Origin: Myxococcales bacterium
Lineage (GTDB): Bacteria; Myxococcota_A; Polyangia; Haliangiales; Haliangiaceae
Direction of reading: 5' to 3'
Length of the DNA: 64,000 nt
Assembly (NCBI GenBank): GCA_016717005.1
Contig: JADJUF010000022.1
Location: 70,112-134,111, forward strand
Each line of letters starts with the position of its first letter. Position 1 is the first letter of the stretch. A program made the translations under genes and the position numbers. The notes under the pieces are model-generated. The model was not told the DNA's origin and did not search any database. It saw only the letters and a program-made list of their open reading frames with translations. Positions 10,445-23,188 of this stretch are shown here, piece by piece.

Positions 10445-10608
10445 CCGCGCGCGCCGTGACCGCGATCGAGGCGCTGGGCCGGCTGGTCCAGTGACCGCGC
10501 GCCGCGCGCGCCGTGACCGCGATCGAGGCGCTGGGCCGGCTGGTCCAGTGACCGCGCGGCGCGCGCGCCGTGACCGCGATCGAGGCGCTGGGCCGGCTGG
10601 TCCAGTGA
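10418..10608. repeat. Stop-codon-spanning tandem repeat after the AAA gene
   Basis: The 3' end of the AAA gene (E-x-x-G-R-L-V-Q-stop) recurs three times downstream, with stops at 10442, 10492, 10549 and 10606 (periods 50, 57, 57). Copies are almost identical and separated by GC-alternating tracts (gcgcgcgcc). Each copy keeps the TGA stop in the same phrase GGTCCAGTGACCGCGCG. Confidence 0.9.
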
Positions 10609-10677
10609 CCGCGCGGCGCGCGTGATCTGGGCGCGCCGCGGCCCGTGACCGCGCGCCGCCGGCCGCGCCCGATCTGA

Positions 10678-10683
10678 TAGCTT
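10678..10683 (+). promoter_or_regulatory. -10-like TAGCTT before the SDR gene
   Basis: TAGCTT sits 6 bp before ATG 10690 with no Shine-Dalgarno; part of the leaderless pattern. Confidence 0.35.
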
Positions 10684-10689
10684 CGCGCC

Positions 10690-11454
10690 ATGCCCACGCC
10701 CCTCCTCCTCGCCGACAAGGTCGTCATCGTCACCGGCGGCAGCCGCGGCATCGGCCAGGCCATCGCCGGGGCCTGCCTCGACGCCGGCGCCAAGGTCGTG
10801 ATCGCGTCGCGCAAGCAGGCCGATCTCGATCGCGCCGCCGCCGAGCTCGCCCCGCGCGGCGAGGTCGTGGCGATCGCCTGCCACACCGGCAAGGCCGACG
10901 ACGTCGACGCGCTGTTCGCGGCCGCGGTCGCGAAGTACGGCCGGGTCGACGGCGCCGTCAACAACGCCGCCACCAACCCGTACTTCGGCCCGCTGATCGA
11001 CACGCCCGACGCGGCGATCGACAAGACCATCGAGGTCAACGTCAAGGGCTACCTCTACGTCGCGCGGGCGCTGGTCCGCCACGCCCGCACCCGCGACGGC
11101 GGCGCGGCGCTGGTCAACGTCGCGTCGGTCGCCGGCCTCCGGGCCGCGCCGATGCAGGGCATCTACGGCGCCACCAAGGCCGCCGTGATCTCGATGACCC
11201 AGACGCTCGCGTTCGAGCTGGGCGGCGCCAACATCCGCGTCAACGCGATCGCGCCCGGCCTGGTCGAGACCAAGTTCGCGAGCGCGATCGTCGGCAACCC
11301 GATGCTGCGCGACCACGTGATCAAGCGGACGCCGCTCGCCCGCCACGCGCAACCCGAGGAGATCGCCGGCGCCGCGGTCTACCTGCTGTCGGACGCGGCC
11401 TCGTTCACGACCGGCTCGGTGCTCGTCGCCGACGGCGGCCTGACCTCGGCGTGA
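10690..11454 (+). CDS. SDR family NAD(P)-dependent oxidoreductase
   Basis: 254 residues, the usual length for a classical short-chain dehydrogenase/reductase. It has the cofactor motif TGGSRGIG (15-22), the NNAA structural motif (about 91-94), catalytic Ser146 in VNVASVAG, and Tyr159-x3-Lys163 in YGATK. The PG motif after beta-6 (IAPGLVETKF) and the C-terminal GSVLVADGG are canonical. Arg41 in the ASRKQ stretch after beta-2 favours NADP(H). The substrate cannot be assigned; DHRS4/FabG-like reductases are the nearest look. A cupredoxin-like gene begins shortly after the stop. Confidence 0.92.
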   Translation: MPTPLLLADKVVIVTGGSRGIGQAIAGACLDAGAKVVIASRKQADLDRAAAELAPRGEVVAIACHTGKADDVDALFAAAVAKYGRVDGAVNNAATNPYFGPLIDTPDAAIDKTIEVNVKGYLYVARALVRHARTRDGGAALVNVASVAGLRAAPMQGIYGATKAAVISMTQTLAFELGGANIRVNAIAPGLVETKFASAIVGNPMLRDHVIKRTPLARHAQPEEIAGAAVYLLSDAASFTTGSVLVADGGLTSA

Positions 11455-11509
11455 GGGCCCGATGATGACGTTGAAGATCGCGCGCCCGACCGCCGTCCAA
11501 GCCGGGCCC

Positions 11510-12220
11510 ATGCCGCGCCTGCTCACCGCCGCCGCCGTCCTCGCCGCCACCGCGACCCTCGCCGCCGCCGGCCCGACCACCGGCTCGATCGTCGGCACGG
11601 TGGCGTGGAAGGGCGCGCCGCCGCCACCGACGCCGGTCGATCGCTCGAGCGATCCGGTGTGCGCCAAGACCGCGCGCGGCGCCGAGGACGTCGTCGTCAC
11701 CGACGGCAAGCTCAAGGACGTGCTCGTGCGCATCGCGATCGGCGGCGCCGCCGCGGCGCCCGCGCCGACCGCGCCCGCGCTGATCGCCCAGAGCGAGTGC
11801 ATGTACGGCCCGCGGGTGGTCGGCGTCGTCGCCGGCCAGACCCTCGAGATCCGCAACCTCGACGCGACGTTCCACAACGTCCGCGGCAACCTCGTCAAGA
11901 AGGTGCTGTGGAACCTGGCCCAGCCCAAGGGCGCGGCCCCGCTCGTGCGCGACAAGCTCGGCGCGCCCGGCGACGTCGTGTCGCTGCACTGCGACGTCCA
12001 CCCGTGGATGGCCGCGTGGGTCGTCGTCCACGACCACGCGTTCTTCACCGTCACCGGCGCCGACGGCGCCTTCACCTTGCCCGACGTCCCGCCCGGCACG
12101 TACACCGTCGAGGCCTGGCACCCGACGCTCGGCCTGCGGTCCGCCAAGGTGAAGGTCAAGAAGGGCAAGGCCGCGCGGGCGACCTTCACGTTCGCCGCGC
12201 CGCCCGCGGCCAGGCCGTAG
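11510..12220 (+). CDS. Secreted cupredoxin-like protein with carboxypeptidase-regulatory-type C-terminus
   Basis: 236 residues with a signal peptide (about 1-20). The central domain has a type-1 copper-like set: FHNVRG (His122) and HCDVHPWM (Cys161, His164, Met167). The arrangement C-x2-H-x2-M is tighter than plastocyanin's C-x2-H-x4-M but common in plastocyanin-like methylamine-utilisation-type proteins. The C-terminal part, GAFTLPDVPPGTYTVEAWHPTLG, is a carboxypeptidase-regulatory-like beta-sandwich. A periplasmic electron carrier or copper-binding protein is likely. ATG 11510 was chosen because it starts the signal peptide; an upstream ATG at 11462 would add 16 residues. The gene follows the SDR closely and may be co-transcribed with it. 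Confidence 0.75.
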   Translation: MPRLLTAAAVLAATATLAAAGPTTGSIVGTVAWKGAPPPPTPVDRSSDPVCAKTARGAEDVVVTDGKLKDVLVRIAIGGAAAAPAPTAPALIAQSECMYGPRVVGVVAGQTLEIRNLDATFHNVRGNLVKKVLWNLAQPKGAAPLVRDKLGAPGDVVSLHCDVHPWMAAWVVVHDHAFFTVTGADGAFTLPDVPPGTYTVEAWHPTLGLRSAKVKVKKGKAARATFTFAAPPAARP

Positions 12221-12264
12221 CGCGGGCCGCGGCCGCGACCCAGCTCGGGGCGGCGAAGCAGGGT

Positions 12265-12270
12265 TACACT
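12265..12270 (+). promoter_or_regulatory. -10-like TACACT before the kinase-TPR gene
   Basis: TACACT 7 bp before ATG 12278; no Shine-Dalgarno. Fits the leaderless pattern. Confidence 0.4.
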
Positions 12271-12277
12271 CGCGCCG

Positions 12278-14536
<2,259 letters not shown>

Positions 14537-14654
14537 CCCGGGCGCGCGCCGGACCGGTCGGCCGGCCGGCGAGGTGACCTGGCGCACCCCAGCCGCCCGC
14601 GGCGCCGCCGGCGTCCGCGCGCGCTGGTAGCATGCGCGCTCCTCGGAGGTCCGC

Positions 14655-17600
14655 ATGCGCCGTCGCGTCGTCCTGCTCTCGCTCGTCACCCTCGCCGCGC
14701 TGGTCGCGACCGCCGCGGCGGACACGATCATCGCCGGCGGCAACGTCATCAACCAGACCTGGACGCCGGCCGGCAGCCCGTACGTCATCCAGGGCGACGT
14801 CACCGTGCCGACCGGCGCGTTCCTGACGATCGACGCCGGCACGACCGTGCAGTTCGCGTCGACCGACAGCCAGGCGTCGGGCCTCAGCACGACGCGGGTC
14901 GAGCTGACCATCAAGGGCACGCTTTCGGTCAACGGCACGACCCTGCAGCCGGTGACGATGTCGGGCACCGCAGCTGGATCCTGGTACGGCCTGGTGATCG
15001 ACACGCAGGCGGTCAGCGTCACGGTGGCGGGCCTCGCGATCACCAATCCGATCCGCGGCATCAGCTACGCGGCCACCGGCGCGTCGTTCGCGTCGGACAA
15101 CGTCACGGTCCAGGGCGCGTCGCAGTACGGCCTCTACGTGTCGGCAGGTGCCCCGACCGTCTCGGGGTTCTCGTCGATCAGCGCCAACAACGCCGGCGCC
15201 TACGTCGACGCCGCCGGCTCGCTCACGCTCACCAACTGCGTCCTGCGCAACAACCTCTCGGCCGGCATCTACTTCGCCCCGACCTCGGCCGCCCGCGCCC
15301 TGACCGTCACCAACTGCTCGATCAACAACAACGGCTCGTACGGCATCCGCACGCTCGCCTCGAACCCCGGCACCGTCGCCGTCACCAACTCGATCGTCAC
15401 CAACCACGGCGCCTACGGCGTCGCCCGCAGCGACGCCTCGACCGTCACCACCACCTACTCCGACGTCTGGGGCAACTCCACCAGCAACTTCCTCGGCGGC
15501 AGCCAGAGCAACGTCATCGCCTCCAACCCGTTGTACGTGTCCGCGACCAACCTGCGCCTGACCTCCAACTCACCCGCGCGCTTCGGCGCGATGGGCGGCG
15601 GCGACCAGGGCGCGCTGCCGTACATCGCCGACGCCACCCCGGCCTCCACGGCACGCTCTGGCCCAGCACCGCGCTCACCCTCGCGGGCAGCCCGTACACC
15701 GTCGCCGGTGACCTCACCGTTGGGCCGGGCGTCACCCTCTCGATCCCCGCCGGCGTCACCTTGTCGTTCGCCTCGACCGACCTCATGGCCGCCGGGCTCA
15801 GCACCACCCGCGTCGAGCTCGAGGTCGCCGGCACCCTGCTCGCCGACGGCACGCCCGCCAGTCCGATCAACCTCACCGGCGCCAGCGCCAGCGCAGGCAG
15901 CTGGTACGGCCTCGAGTTCCTCCCGACCGCGACCGGCTCGGCCGTCGACAACCTCGTCATCTCGTACCCGATCCGCGGCCTCAACCTGGCCGCCGCCGCC
16001 GCCAATACGCTCGCCGCGATCACCGTCCAGAACGCCTCCCAGTACGGCCTCTACGCCTCCGCCGGCGCCCCGACCGTCGACGCCTTCATCTCGATCAGCG
16101 CCAACAACGCCGGCGCCTACGTCGACGCCGCCGGCTCGCTCACGCTCACCAACTGCGTCCTGCGCAACAACCTCTCGGCCGGCATCTACTTCGCCCCGAC
16201 CTCGGCCGCCCGCGCCCTGACCGTCACCAACTGCTCGATCAACAACAACGGCTCGTACGGCATCCGCACGCTCGCCTCGAACCCCGGCACCGTCGCCGTC
16301 ACCAACTCGATCGTCACCAACCACGGCGCCTACGGCGTCGCCCGCAGCGACGCCTCGACCGTCACCACCACCTACTCCGACGTCTGGGGCAACTCCACCA
16401 GCAACTTCCTCGGCGGCAGCCAGAGCAACGTCATCGCCTCCAACCCGTTGTACGTGTCCGCGACCAACCTGCGCCTGACCTCCAACTCACCTGCGCGCTT
16501 CGGCGCGATGGGCGGCGGCGACCAGGGCGCGCTGCCGTACATCGCCGACGCCACCCCCGGCCTCCACGGCACGCTCTGGACCAGCACCGCGCTCACCCTC
16601 GCGGGCAGCCCGTACACCGTCGCCGGTGACCTCACCGTTGGGCCGGGCGTCACCCTCTCGATCCCCGCCGGCGTCACCTTGTCGTTCGCCTCGACCGACC
16701 TCATGGCCGCCGGGCTCAGCACCACCCGCGTCGAGCTCGAGGTCGCCGGCACCCTGCTCGCCGACGGCACGCCCGCCAGTCCGATCAACCTCACCGGCGC
16801 CAGCGCCAGCGCAGGCAGCTGGTACGGCCTCGAGTTCCTCCCGACCGCGACCGGCTCGGCCGTCGACAACCTCGTCATCTCGTACCCGATCCGCGGCCTC
16901 AACCTGGCCGCCGCCGCCGCCAATACGCTCGCCGCGATCACCGTCCAGAACGCCTCCCAGTACGGCCTCTACGCCTCCGCCGGCGCCCCGACCGTCGACG
17001 CCTTCATCTCGATCAGCGCCAACAACGCCGGCGCCTACGTCGACGCCGCCGGCTCGCTCACGCTCACCAACTGCGTCCTGCGCAACAACCTCTCGGCCGG
17101 CATCTACTTCGCCCCGACCTCGGCCGCCCGCGCCCTGACCGTCACCAACTGCTCGATCAACAACAACGGCTCGTACGGCATCCGCACGCTCGCCTCGAAC
17201 CCCGGCACCGTCGCCGTCACCAACTCGATCGTCACCAACCACGGCGCCTACGGCGTCGCCCGCAGCGACGCCTCGACCGTCACCACCACCTACTCCGACG
17301 TCTGGGGCAACTCCACCAGCAACTTCCTCGGCGGCAGCCAGAGCAACGTCATCGCCCAGAATCCCCAGTTCGTCTCCCCCACCGATCTGCGGCTGCAGTC
17401 GTCGAGCGTGTGCATCGACGCCGGCACCGCGGCCGGCGCGCCGGCGGCCGACATCCGCGGCACCAGCCGGCCGCTCAACGGCGACGGGCTGGGCGGCGCC
17501 GAGTTCGACCTGGGCGCGTACGAGTTCGTGCTGACGGTGGTGTGCGGCAACGGCGCCGTCGAGCCCGGCGAGACCTGCGACAGCGGCGCCGCCAACGGCA

Positions 17601-18955
17601 CCTACGGCAACTGCAACAGCACCTGCACCGGCCTGGGCCCGCGCTGCGGCGACGCCGTGACCAACGGCCCCGAGACCTGCGATGACGCCAACACCATCGA
17701 CACCGACGCGTGTCGCAACACCTGCGTCGTCGCGACCTGCGGGGACGGCGTGGTCCGCACCGGCGTCGAGACTTGCGACGACGGCAACCTGCTCAACACC
17801 GACGCGTGCCTCAACACCTGCGTCCCGGCGACCTGCGGCGACGGCTTCGTCCGCACCGGCGTCGAGACCTGCGACGACGGCAACACGATCGACACCGACG
17901 CGTGCCGCGCCACGTGCGTCCCCGCTACCTGCGGCGACGGCGTGGTCCGCACCGGCGTCGAGACCTGCGACGACGGCAACGTCAGCAACGACGACGCCTG
18001 CCTCGCCACCTGCGTGCCCGCCACCTGCGGTGACGGCTTCGTCCGCACCGGCGTCGAGCAGTGCGACGACATGAACTCCGACAACACCGACGGCTGCGTC
18101 GGCACCTGCGTCAGCGCCCGCTGCGGCGACGGCTTCGTCCACAACGGCGTCGAGGCCTGCGACGACGGCAACACGATCGACACCGACGCGTGCTCGAACA
18201 CCTGCGCGTCCCCGACCTGCGGCGACGGCGTGATCCAGGCCGGCGAGGAGTGCGACGACAACAACACGATCGACACCGACGGCTGCCGCAACACCTGCGC
18301 GCTGGCCCGGTGCGGCGACGGCGTCATCCACGTCGGCGTCGAGCAGTGCGACGACGGCAACACGGTCAACACCGACGCGTGCACCGCGACCTGCCAGACC
18401 GCGACCTGCGGCGACGGCATCCTCCACGTCGGCGTCGAGGAGTGCGACGACGCCAACGGCGACGACACCGACGCCTGCGTCGGCACCTGCATCGCCGCCC
18501 GCTGCGGCGACGGCTTCGTCCGCGCCGGCATCGAGGCCTGCGACGACGGCAACACGATCAACACCGACGGCTGCACCAACGCCTGCGCGCTGTCGTCGTG
18601 CGGCGACGGCGTGGTCCAGGCCGGCGAGGAGTGCGACGACGCCAACCTGGTCGAGACCGACGCCTGCCGCAACACCTGCCTGGCCGCCCGCTGCGGCGAC
18701 CTGGTCGTGCAGACCGGCGTCGAGGGCTGCGACGACGGCAACACGATGGCCGGCGACGGCTGCAGCATGACCTGCCAGGTCGAGTCGACCGTCGACGCCG
18801 GCGTCGACGCGCCGACCGGCCCCGACGCCGGCACGCCTGGCGAGGGCGACGGCGGCGGCTGCTGCTCGACCGGCCGCGGCGGCCGCGAGACCGGCGCGCT
18901 CGGCGCGCTGATCGTGGCGCTCGCGATCGGCCGGCGTCGGCGGCGCGTCGCCTGA
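14655..18955 (+). CDS. Giant surface protein: beta-helix repeats, 13 DUF4215 repeats, MYXO-CTERM tail (one frameshift)
   Basis: About 1433 residues once one base is restored. Order: signal peptide (MRRRVVLLSLVTLAALVATAAA); three parallel-beta-helix blocks rich in N-N and T-N-C; thirteen cysteine-rich units of about 32 residues (CGDGxVxxGxExCDDGNxxxTDxC, roughly 17540-18775); an Asp/Ala/Gly linker; then CCSTGRGG, a hydrophobic segment and GRRRRR, which is a MYXO-CTERM-type sorting signal for anchoring to the outer surface. A Shine-Dalgarno (GGAGG) lies before the ATG, with TAGCAT further upstream. The reading frame breaks at 15637-15640, where ACCCC stands against ACCCCC in the otherwise identical second copy, so one C is missing. 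An adhesin or matrix role is inference. Confidence 0.85.
15174..17358 (+). repeat. 918-bp near-identical tandem repeat inside the beta-helix gene
   Basis: Copies 2 and 3 are offset by 918 bp (306 codons) and look identical over almost the whole unit; copy 1 shares only its 3' half (from about 15174) at the same level, while its 5' half has diverged. The junction 15581 to 16498 measures 917 bp because copy 1 lacks one C. The pattern indicates recent duplication or gene conversion and is a place where short-read assembly can collapse or expand. Confidence 0.9.
17540..18775 (+). repeat. Thirteen DUF4215-type cysteine-rich repeats (coding)
   Basis: About 96-bp coding units encoding a CGDG...ETCDDGN...TDAC...TC pattern with four to six cysteines each. 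The first two are divergent (CGNGAVEPGETCDSG and CGDAVTNGPETCDD), the other eleven regular. This repeat family is strongly associated with Myxococcota surface proteins. Confidence 0.85.
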
Positions 18956-19080
18956 GCCGCAGGTCATCACGCCGGTCGCCCGAGCCGCAGGTCGCCGCGC
19001 GCAGGTCGCCCGAGCCGCAGGTCGCCGCGCGCAGGTCGCCTGAGCCGCAGGTCGCCGCGCCTGAGCCTCAGGTCAACGCG
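18946..19080. repeat. Stop-codon-spanning repeats after the MYXO-CTERM gene
   Basis: The 3' end GTCGCCTGAGCCGCAGGTC (18946-18964) returns at about 19036-19054, and shorter variants of gagccgcaggtcgcc fill the space between and after. The stop codon TGA is inside the repeated phrase, as after other genes here. Confidence 0.8.
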
Positions 19081-19217
19081 CCCCATCCTCAGGAATCTGC
19101 GGACCCCACCGTGCGATTTCACGGGTCTGGACGCGCCGGCCGTAGGGTCAACTGACCTGAGCGATGGGACAAGTTCCCCATCTTCCAGGCAGTTACGAAC
19201 GCGGGCAGACTCCGATC

Positions 19218-21292
19218 ATGAAGCGAGCCCTGGGTACGGCGATCCTCACGGCGGCCCTCGCGACCGCCGCGTGCGGCGGCGATGACGGCGGCAACGGCGA
19301 CGGCGACGGCGGCGGGCCGGTCGACGCTGGGGTCGGCGACGGCGATGGCGGCGACGGCGACGGCGGCGTCCCGACCTGCACGTTCACGCCGACCGGCAAC
19401 TTCGATCCCCAGGTCGAGTGCCGCTGGGACGCGCCGACGATCGCCGAGGGCTACGCCGCGTTCGACGACGTCACCATGACGCCGACGGTGATGAACCTGA
19501 CCGACGACAACGGCGACAACCAGGTCACGCTCGACGACATCCCCGACATCGTCTTCGTGTCGTACCGCGATCAAGAGGACCGGCTCAACGTCGGCGGCGT
19601 GCTCCGGGTCGTGTCGGGCGCGTGCGGCGCCGACGGCCGCCTGGCCCAGCACTTCGTCGTCGGCCCCACCCAGATCGAGGCCGACACCGGCCAGGCCGGC
19701 ATCTACTTCGATCCGTCGGGCGGCGTCGCGCTCGGCGACATCGACGCCGACGGCTCGGCCGACATCGTCGGGTCGCTCAAGGGCGGCGGCACGATCGCGC
19801 TCGGCCGCGACGGCCACGTGCTGTGGATCAACCGCACCGCGCCCAGCGGCGCCGACACCTTCCCGCGTCGCAGCCGGCGCTGGCCGATCTCGACGGCGAC
19901 GGCAAGCCCGAGGTGATCCAGGGCCGCGTGATCCTGAACGGCGAGGACGGCACCGTCGCCGGCACCGGCACCGGCGACCTCGGCGTCAACGGCTTCCTCG
20001 GCCCGGTCGCGGCCACCGGCGACCTCGACCTCGACGGCCTGCCCGAGGTGCTGGCCGGCGGCACCAGCTACGACCCGCTCGGGATGATCCGGTGGGCGTT
20101 CACGTTCCCGGTCGCCGCCACGACCGCGCTGTGCCAGCAGCTCCCGTGCGACGGCTTCACCGCCACGGGCAACTTCGACGCCGACGACGAGGGCGAGGTC
20201 GTGATCGTCCGCGGCGGCACGATCTACATCCTCAACCACGACGGCACCGAGCTGATGCGCGCCGGCGCGCCGGTGCGGATCGCGATCCCCAAGGACGACT
20301 GCACGAAGAACGAGGGCGGGCCGCCGACCGTGGCGGACTTCGACGGCGACGGCCGGGCCGAGATCGGCGTCGCCGGCGCCGACTTCTACGTCGTCGCCGA
20401 CCTCGACTGCCTGGGCGCGCCGACGCCGGCCGGCTGCTCGGACCCCGGCATCCGCTGGAAGGTGGCGAACTTCGACTGCAGCTCCCGCGTGACCGGCTCG
20501 AGCGTGTTCGACTTCGACGGCGACGGCTCGGCCGAGGTGGTCTACGCCGACGAGCAGAACTTCCGCATCCTCGACGGCACCACCGGCGCGGTCCGCCACT
20601 CGATCCCCAACAACTCGCGCACGCGCCTCGAGATGCCGATCGTCGCCGACGTCGACAACGACGGCAACGCCGAGGTGGTGTTCGTCGAGAACTCGGTCGC
20701 GACCGCCGGCGCCAAGCAGGGCCTCCGGGTGATCGGCGACTCGACCGACAGCTGGGCCGCGACCCGGCGGGTCTGGAACCAGCACGCGTACCACGTCAGC
20801 AACATCAGCGAGCTCGGCGTGATCCCGACCCACGAGCTGGCCAACTGGCGGATCGACTCGCCCAACACCGTGTCGGGCAAGATGAACAACTTCCGCCAGA
20901 ACCTGCCCGACTTCGACGCCCTGGCCGCGCCCGACCTGACCGTGGCGCTGGCGCTGATCCCGGTGGGCTGCGAGCTCGAGGCCCACGTCTGCAACGTCGG
21001 TGACGTGGTCGTGGGCATGGGCGTGCCCGTGCACTTCTACGACAACACCTCGATGGCCGAGATCACCTGCGAGGGCGGCCCGCTCACGACCCCTGGCCCG
21101 CTGGCGCCGGGCGCGTGCGTCGACGTGAGCTGCGTGTGGCTGGCGGCGCCGGCGACGATCGACGTCCGCGCGTGCGTCGACAACGCCGGCTACGACTGCG
21201 GGTCGGCGGCCGGCAGCCAGAACAACGAGTGCCACGAGGACAACAACCGCGACGACCGCGACGGCCCGTTCGCGTGTACGCCGATCGGGTGA
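19218..21292 (+). CDS. FG-GAP/VCBS repeat lipoprotein (one frameshift)
   Basis: About 691 residues after restoring one base. Lipobox ATAACGG, then a Gly/Asp-rich linker (GGDDGGNGDGDGGG). Calcium-type D-x-D-x-D-G blades of FG-GAP/VCBS repeats follow: LADLDGDGKPEV, VADFDGDGRAEIGV, VFDFDGDGSAEVV and VADVDNDGNAEVV. A C-terminal domain with paired Cys (CELEAHVCNVGDVVVG) resembles a CARDB-like adhesion domain. The frame breaks near 19862-19867, where TTCCCGCG should read TTCCCCGCG to give TFPASQPALADLDGDG. The start is ATG 19218, which begins the signal sequence. Likely an envelope or surface propeller protein; binding partner unknown. Confidence 0.8.
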
Positions 21293-21325
21293 TCGCCGGT
21301 GACCGCGGGTGATCGCGGGTGGCGG
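21284..21325. repeat. Short stop-spanning repeats after the FG-GAP gene
   Basis: The end of the gene (atcgggTGAtcgc) is followed by cggtgaccgc, gggtgatcgcgggtgg and similar degenerate units, again repeating the stop codon context. Copies are short and imperfect. Confidence 0.5.
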
Positions 21326-21450
21326 CGGGTGCGGCGGGGACCACTTCTCGCGAGCGCGCGTGACCCCGCGTCCGCAGGGAGCGCCGGACGCGCGCGTGAC
21401 CGCGACTGACCGCGCGTGACCGCGCGCGACGCCGGTGAGCGCGACGGCGG

Positions 21451-22941
21451 TCAGGGCGCGGTGAGGTAGACGTCGACGCAGCTCACCGACTCGGCCACGA
21501 GCGAGCCGGCCAGCGCCACCGCGCACACCTGGTTGCGCCCGCGCCGGAACGCCAGGTCGGTCACGGCCACGGTGCCGTCGAGGCCGGGGCTCGCGTCGCC
21601 GGCGGCGGTGTCGTTGAGCCGGATCGGGAAGGCGCGGCCGGGCTGGCCCGTGAGCGTGAGCGAAGTCAGGCTGGGGGCGATCACCGGCGTGGTCGTCGCC
21701 CAGGCCGGGCCGCGGATCGCGCCGGGGTTGGCCGCCATCGCGCCGACGTCACCGCTGCCGACGTCGATCCGGATCCGCCCGACGCCGCCGCGGCCTCCAG
21801 CGTTGGTCGCGCCGGTCGAGGCGCCGCCGCCGGGCGCCGACAGCCACGCGCCGGCCGCGGTGATCACGCCGCCGGCGCGGACCAGGATCGCGCCGCCCGA
21901 GCCGCCGCCGCCGCCGCCCGAGCCGCCGTTCGACGTGCCGCCCGCGGCCGCGATCGCGCCGGCGCCCTCGACGACGATGTCGCCGCCGGCCGACAGCGCC
22001 ACCACGCCGCCGCCGCCACCACCCACGCCGCCCATGCTGGTCAGGGCCGCGCCGCCGCCGCCGCCGCCGTTGCCGCGGTTGCCGGCGGCCCCGGTGACGC
22101 TGACCAGCGGCACCAGCATGTCGTTGCCGGTCACGCCGCCGGGCCCGCCGGCGCTGTCGCCGCTGCCGCCGGTGCCGGCCGCGCCGAAGCCACCGCCGCC
22201 GCCGCCGCTGCCCGACAGGCCGAGCCCGTTGTTGGTGGTGCCGCGGCTGCCGCCGCCGGGCGTGTAGTCGCCGTCGGTGGCCGCGGCGCCGCCCGCGTTG
22301 CCGTGCGGACCCGGCGTCGTGCCCTGGGCGCCGCCGTCGAGGCGCGCCGCGACCCGCACGTCCGCGGTGGCGACCAGGCGCACCGGATCGGCGCCGGTCC
22401 AGCGCACGTCGCCGGTGATCTCGATGCGCGAGTACACCTGGGGCATCGCGCTCGCGGTCGCGGTCGGTCCGGTGAGGGTCAGCTCGGCCAGGCCCAGCAC
22501 CGTGACGTCGATCGTCGCGGCGACCGCGCCCTGGGTCACGGTCAGGCGCAGCGTCCGCATCGCGCCGGCGCCGAGATCGGTGAGGACCGGCACCCGCAGC
22601 TCGAGCGCGGCCTCGGTCCCGTCGGCGCTCGCGACGAAGCCGGTCACCGTCGGCGTGTCCCCGCCGCCGATCAGCTCGGCGGTCACGACCGCGTCGCCGA
22701 CCAGGCTCTGACCGTGGAGGACCACCAGCACCGGCCGACCGCCGCCGGCGCCGACGCCCTCGGCCACCGACGCCGGCTCGACCGAGGCGAGCGTCAGCAG
22801 CGTCGGATCGGCGTCGATCGGCACCGCGTCCACGACCGGCGCGTCGGTCGCGTCGGTCGGCGGCGGCAGGTTGTCGGCGTCGTAGACGATGGTGCAGGCG
22901 CCGCACAGCGCGGCCAAGCCGAGGATCAGGGGACGGGGCAC
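21451..22941 (-). CDS. Glycine-rich lipoprotein of unknown function
   Basis: 496 residues. A short signal and lipobox (AALCGAC) are followed by an Asp/Ala linker (DATDAPVVDAVPIDADPT), a beta-rich region resembling an IPT/TIG or Ig-like domain (about 50-150), and then a long Gly/Ser-rich stretch with up to six Gly in a row (about 200-380) interspersed with GGxIxVxGxGxIxAxGG repeats that suggest a beta-helix or glycine-rich surface fold. The C-terminal 100 residues are beta-rich. The start is GTG 22939-22941, 6 bp after TACCGT. No enzyme motif was seen. A surface-exposed structural role is plausible. Confidence 0.7.
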   Translation of the reverse strand: MPRPLILGLAALCGACTIVYDADNLPPPTDATDAPVVDAVPIDADPTLLTLASVEPASVAEGVGAGGGRPVLVVLHGQSLVGDAVVTAELIGGGDTPTVTGFVASADGTEAALELRVPVLTDLGAGAMRTLRLTVTQGAVAATIDVTVLGLAELTLTGPTATASAMPQVYSRIEITGDVRWTGADPVRLVATADVRVAARLDGGAQGTTPGPHGNAGGAAATDGDYTPGGGSRGTTNNGLGLSGSGGGGGGFGAAGTGGSGDSAGGPGGVTGNDMLVPLVSVTGAAGNRGNGGGGGGAALTSMGGVGGGGGGVVALSAGGDIVVEGAGAIAAAGGTSNGGSGGGGGGSGGAILVRAGGVITAAGAWLSAPGGGASTGATNAGGRGGVGRIRIDVGSGDVGAMAANPGAIRGPAWATTTPVIAPSLTSLTLTGQPGRAFPIRLNDTAAGDASPGLDGTVAVTDLAFRRGRNQVCAVALAGSLVAESVSCVDVYLTAP

Positions 22942-22947
22942 GAGCTC

Positions 22948-22953
22948 ACGGTA
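22948..22953 (-). promoter_or_regulatory. -10-like TACCGT before the Gly-rich lipoprotein
   Basis: TACCGT 6 bp before the GTG start at 22941; supports that start and the leaderless pattern. Confidence 0.35.
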
Positions 22954-23002
22954 GCGCGGTTGGCGGGATGCGGGATGGGCCTCACGGTCAGCTCACGGTC
23001 GC

Positions 23003-23028
23003 GATGTGGGAGGTGCGTCTCCCGCATC
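23003..23028. promoter_or_regulatory. Hairpin/palindrome between divergent genes
   Basis: GATGTGGGAG-gtgcgt-CTCCCGCATC is a 10-bp inverted repeat with one mismatch, placed between the divergent Gly-rich lipoprotein and FHA genes and next to direct repeats of ctcacggtc. It may be an operator or an RNA hairpin; there is no T tract, so a classical terminator is unlikely. Confidence 0.35.
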
Positions 23029-23188
23029 TCACGGACGCCTCTCTGGTCAGGTGGCCTGGGGCACCGCATGGTGGTGGGATGATCACGACGAGCTGGACCG
23101 AGCCCACGTGACCGATCCTCGCAGCGCCTCGACGCTTCTGGTCCCGTCGCGATGGCATCGCACAGACGGCTTGGGCACGATCACGACC

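Noticed and set aside
16487..18970. 827-codon minus-strand frame with repetitive Val/Ala/Asp text
   Set aside because: Mirror of the DUF4215 and beta-helix repeats; no start signal or domain of its own.
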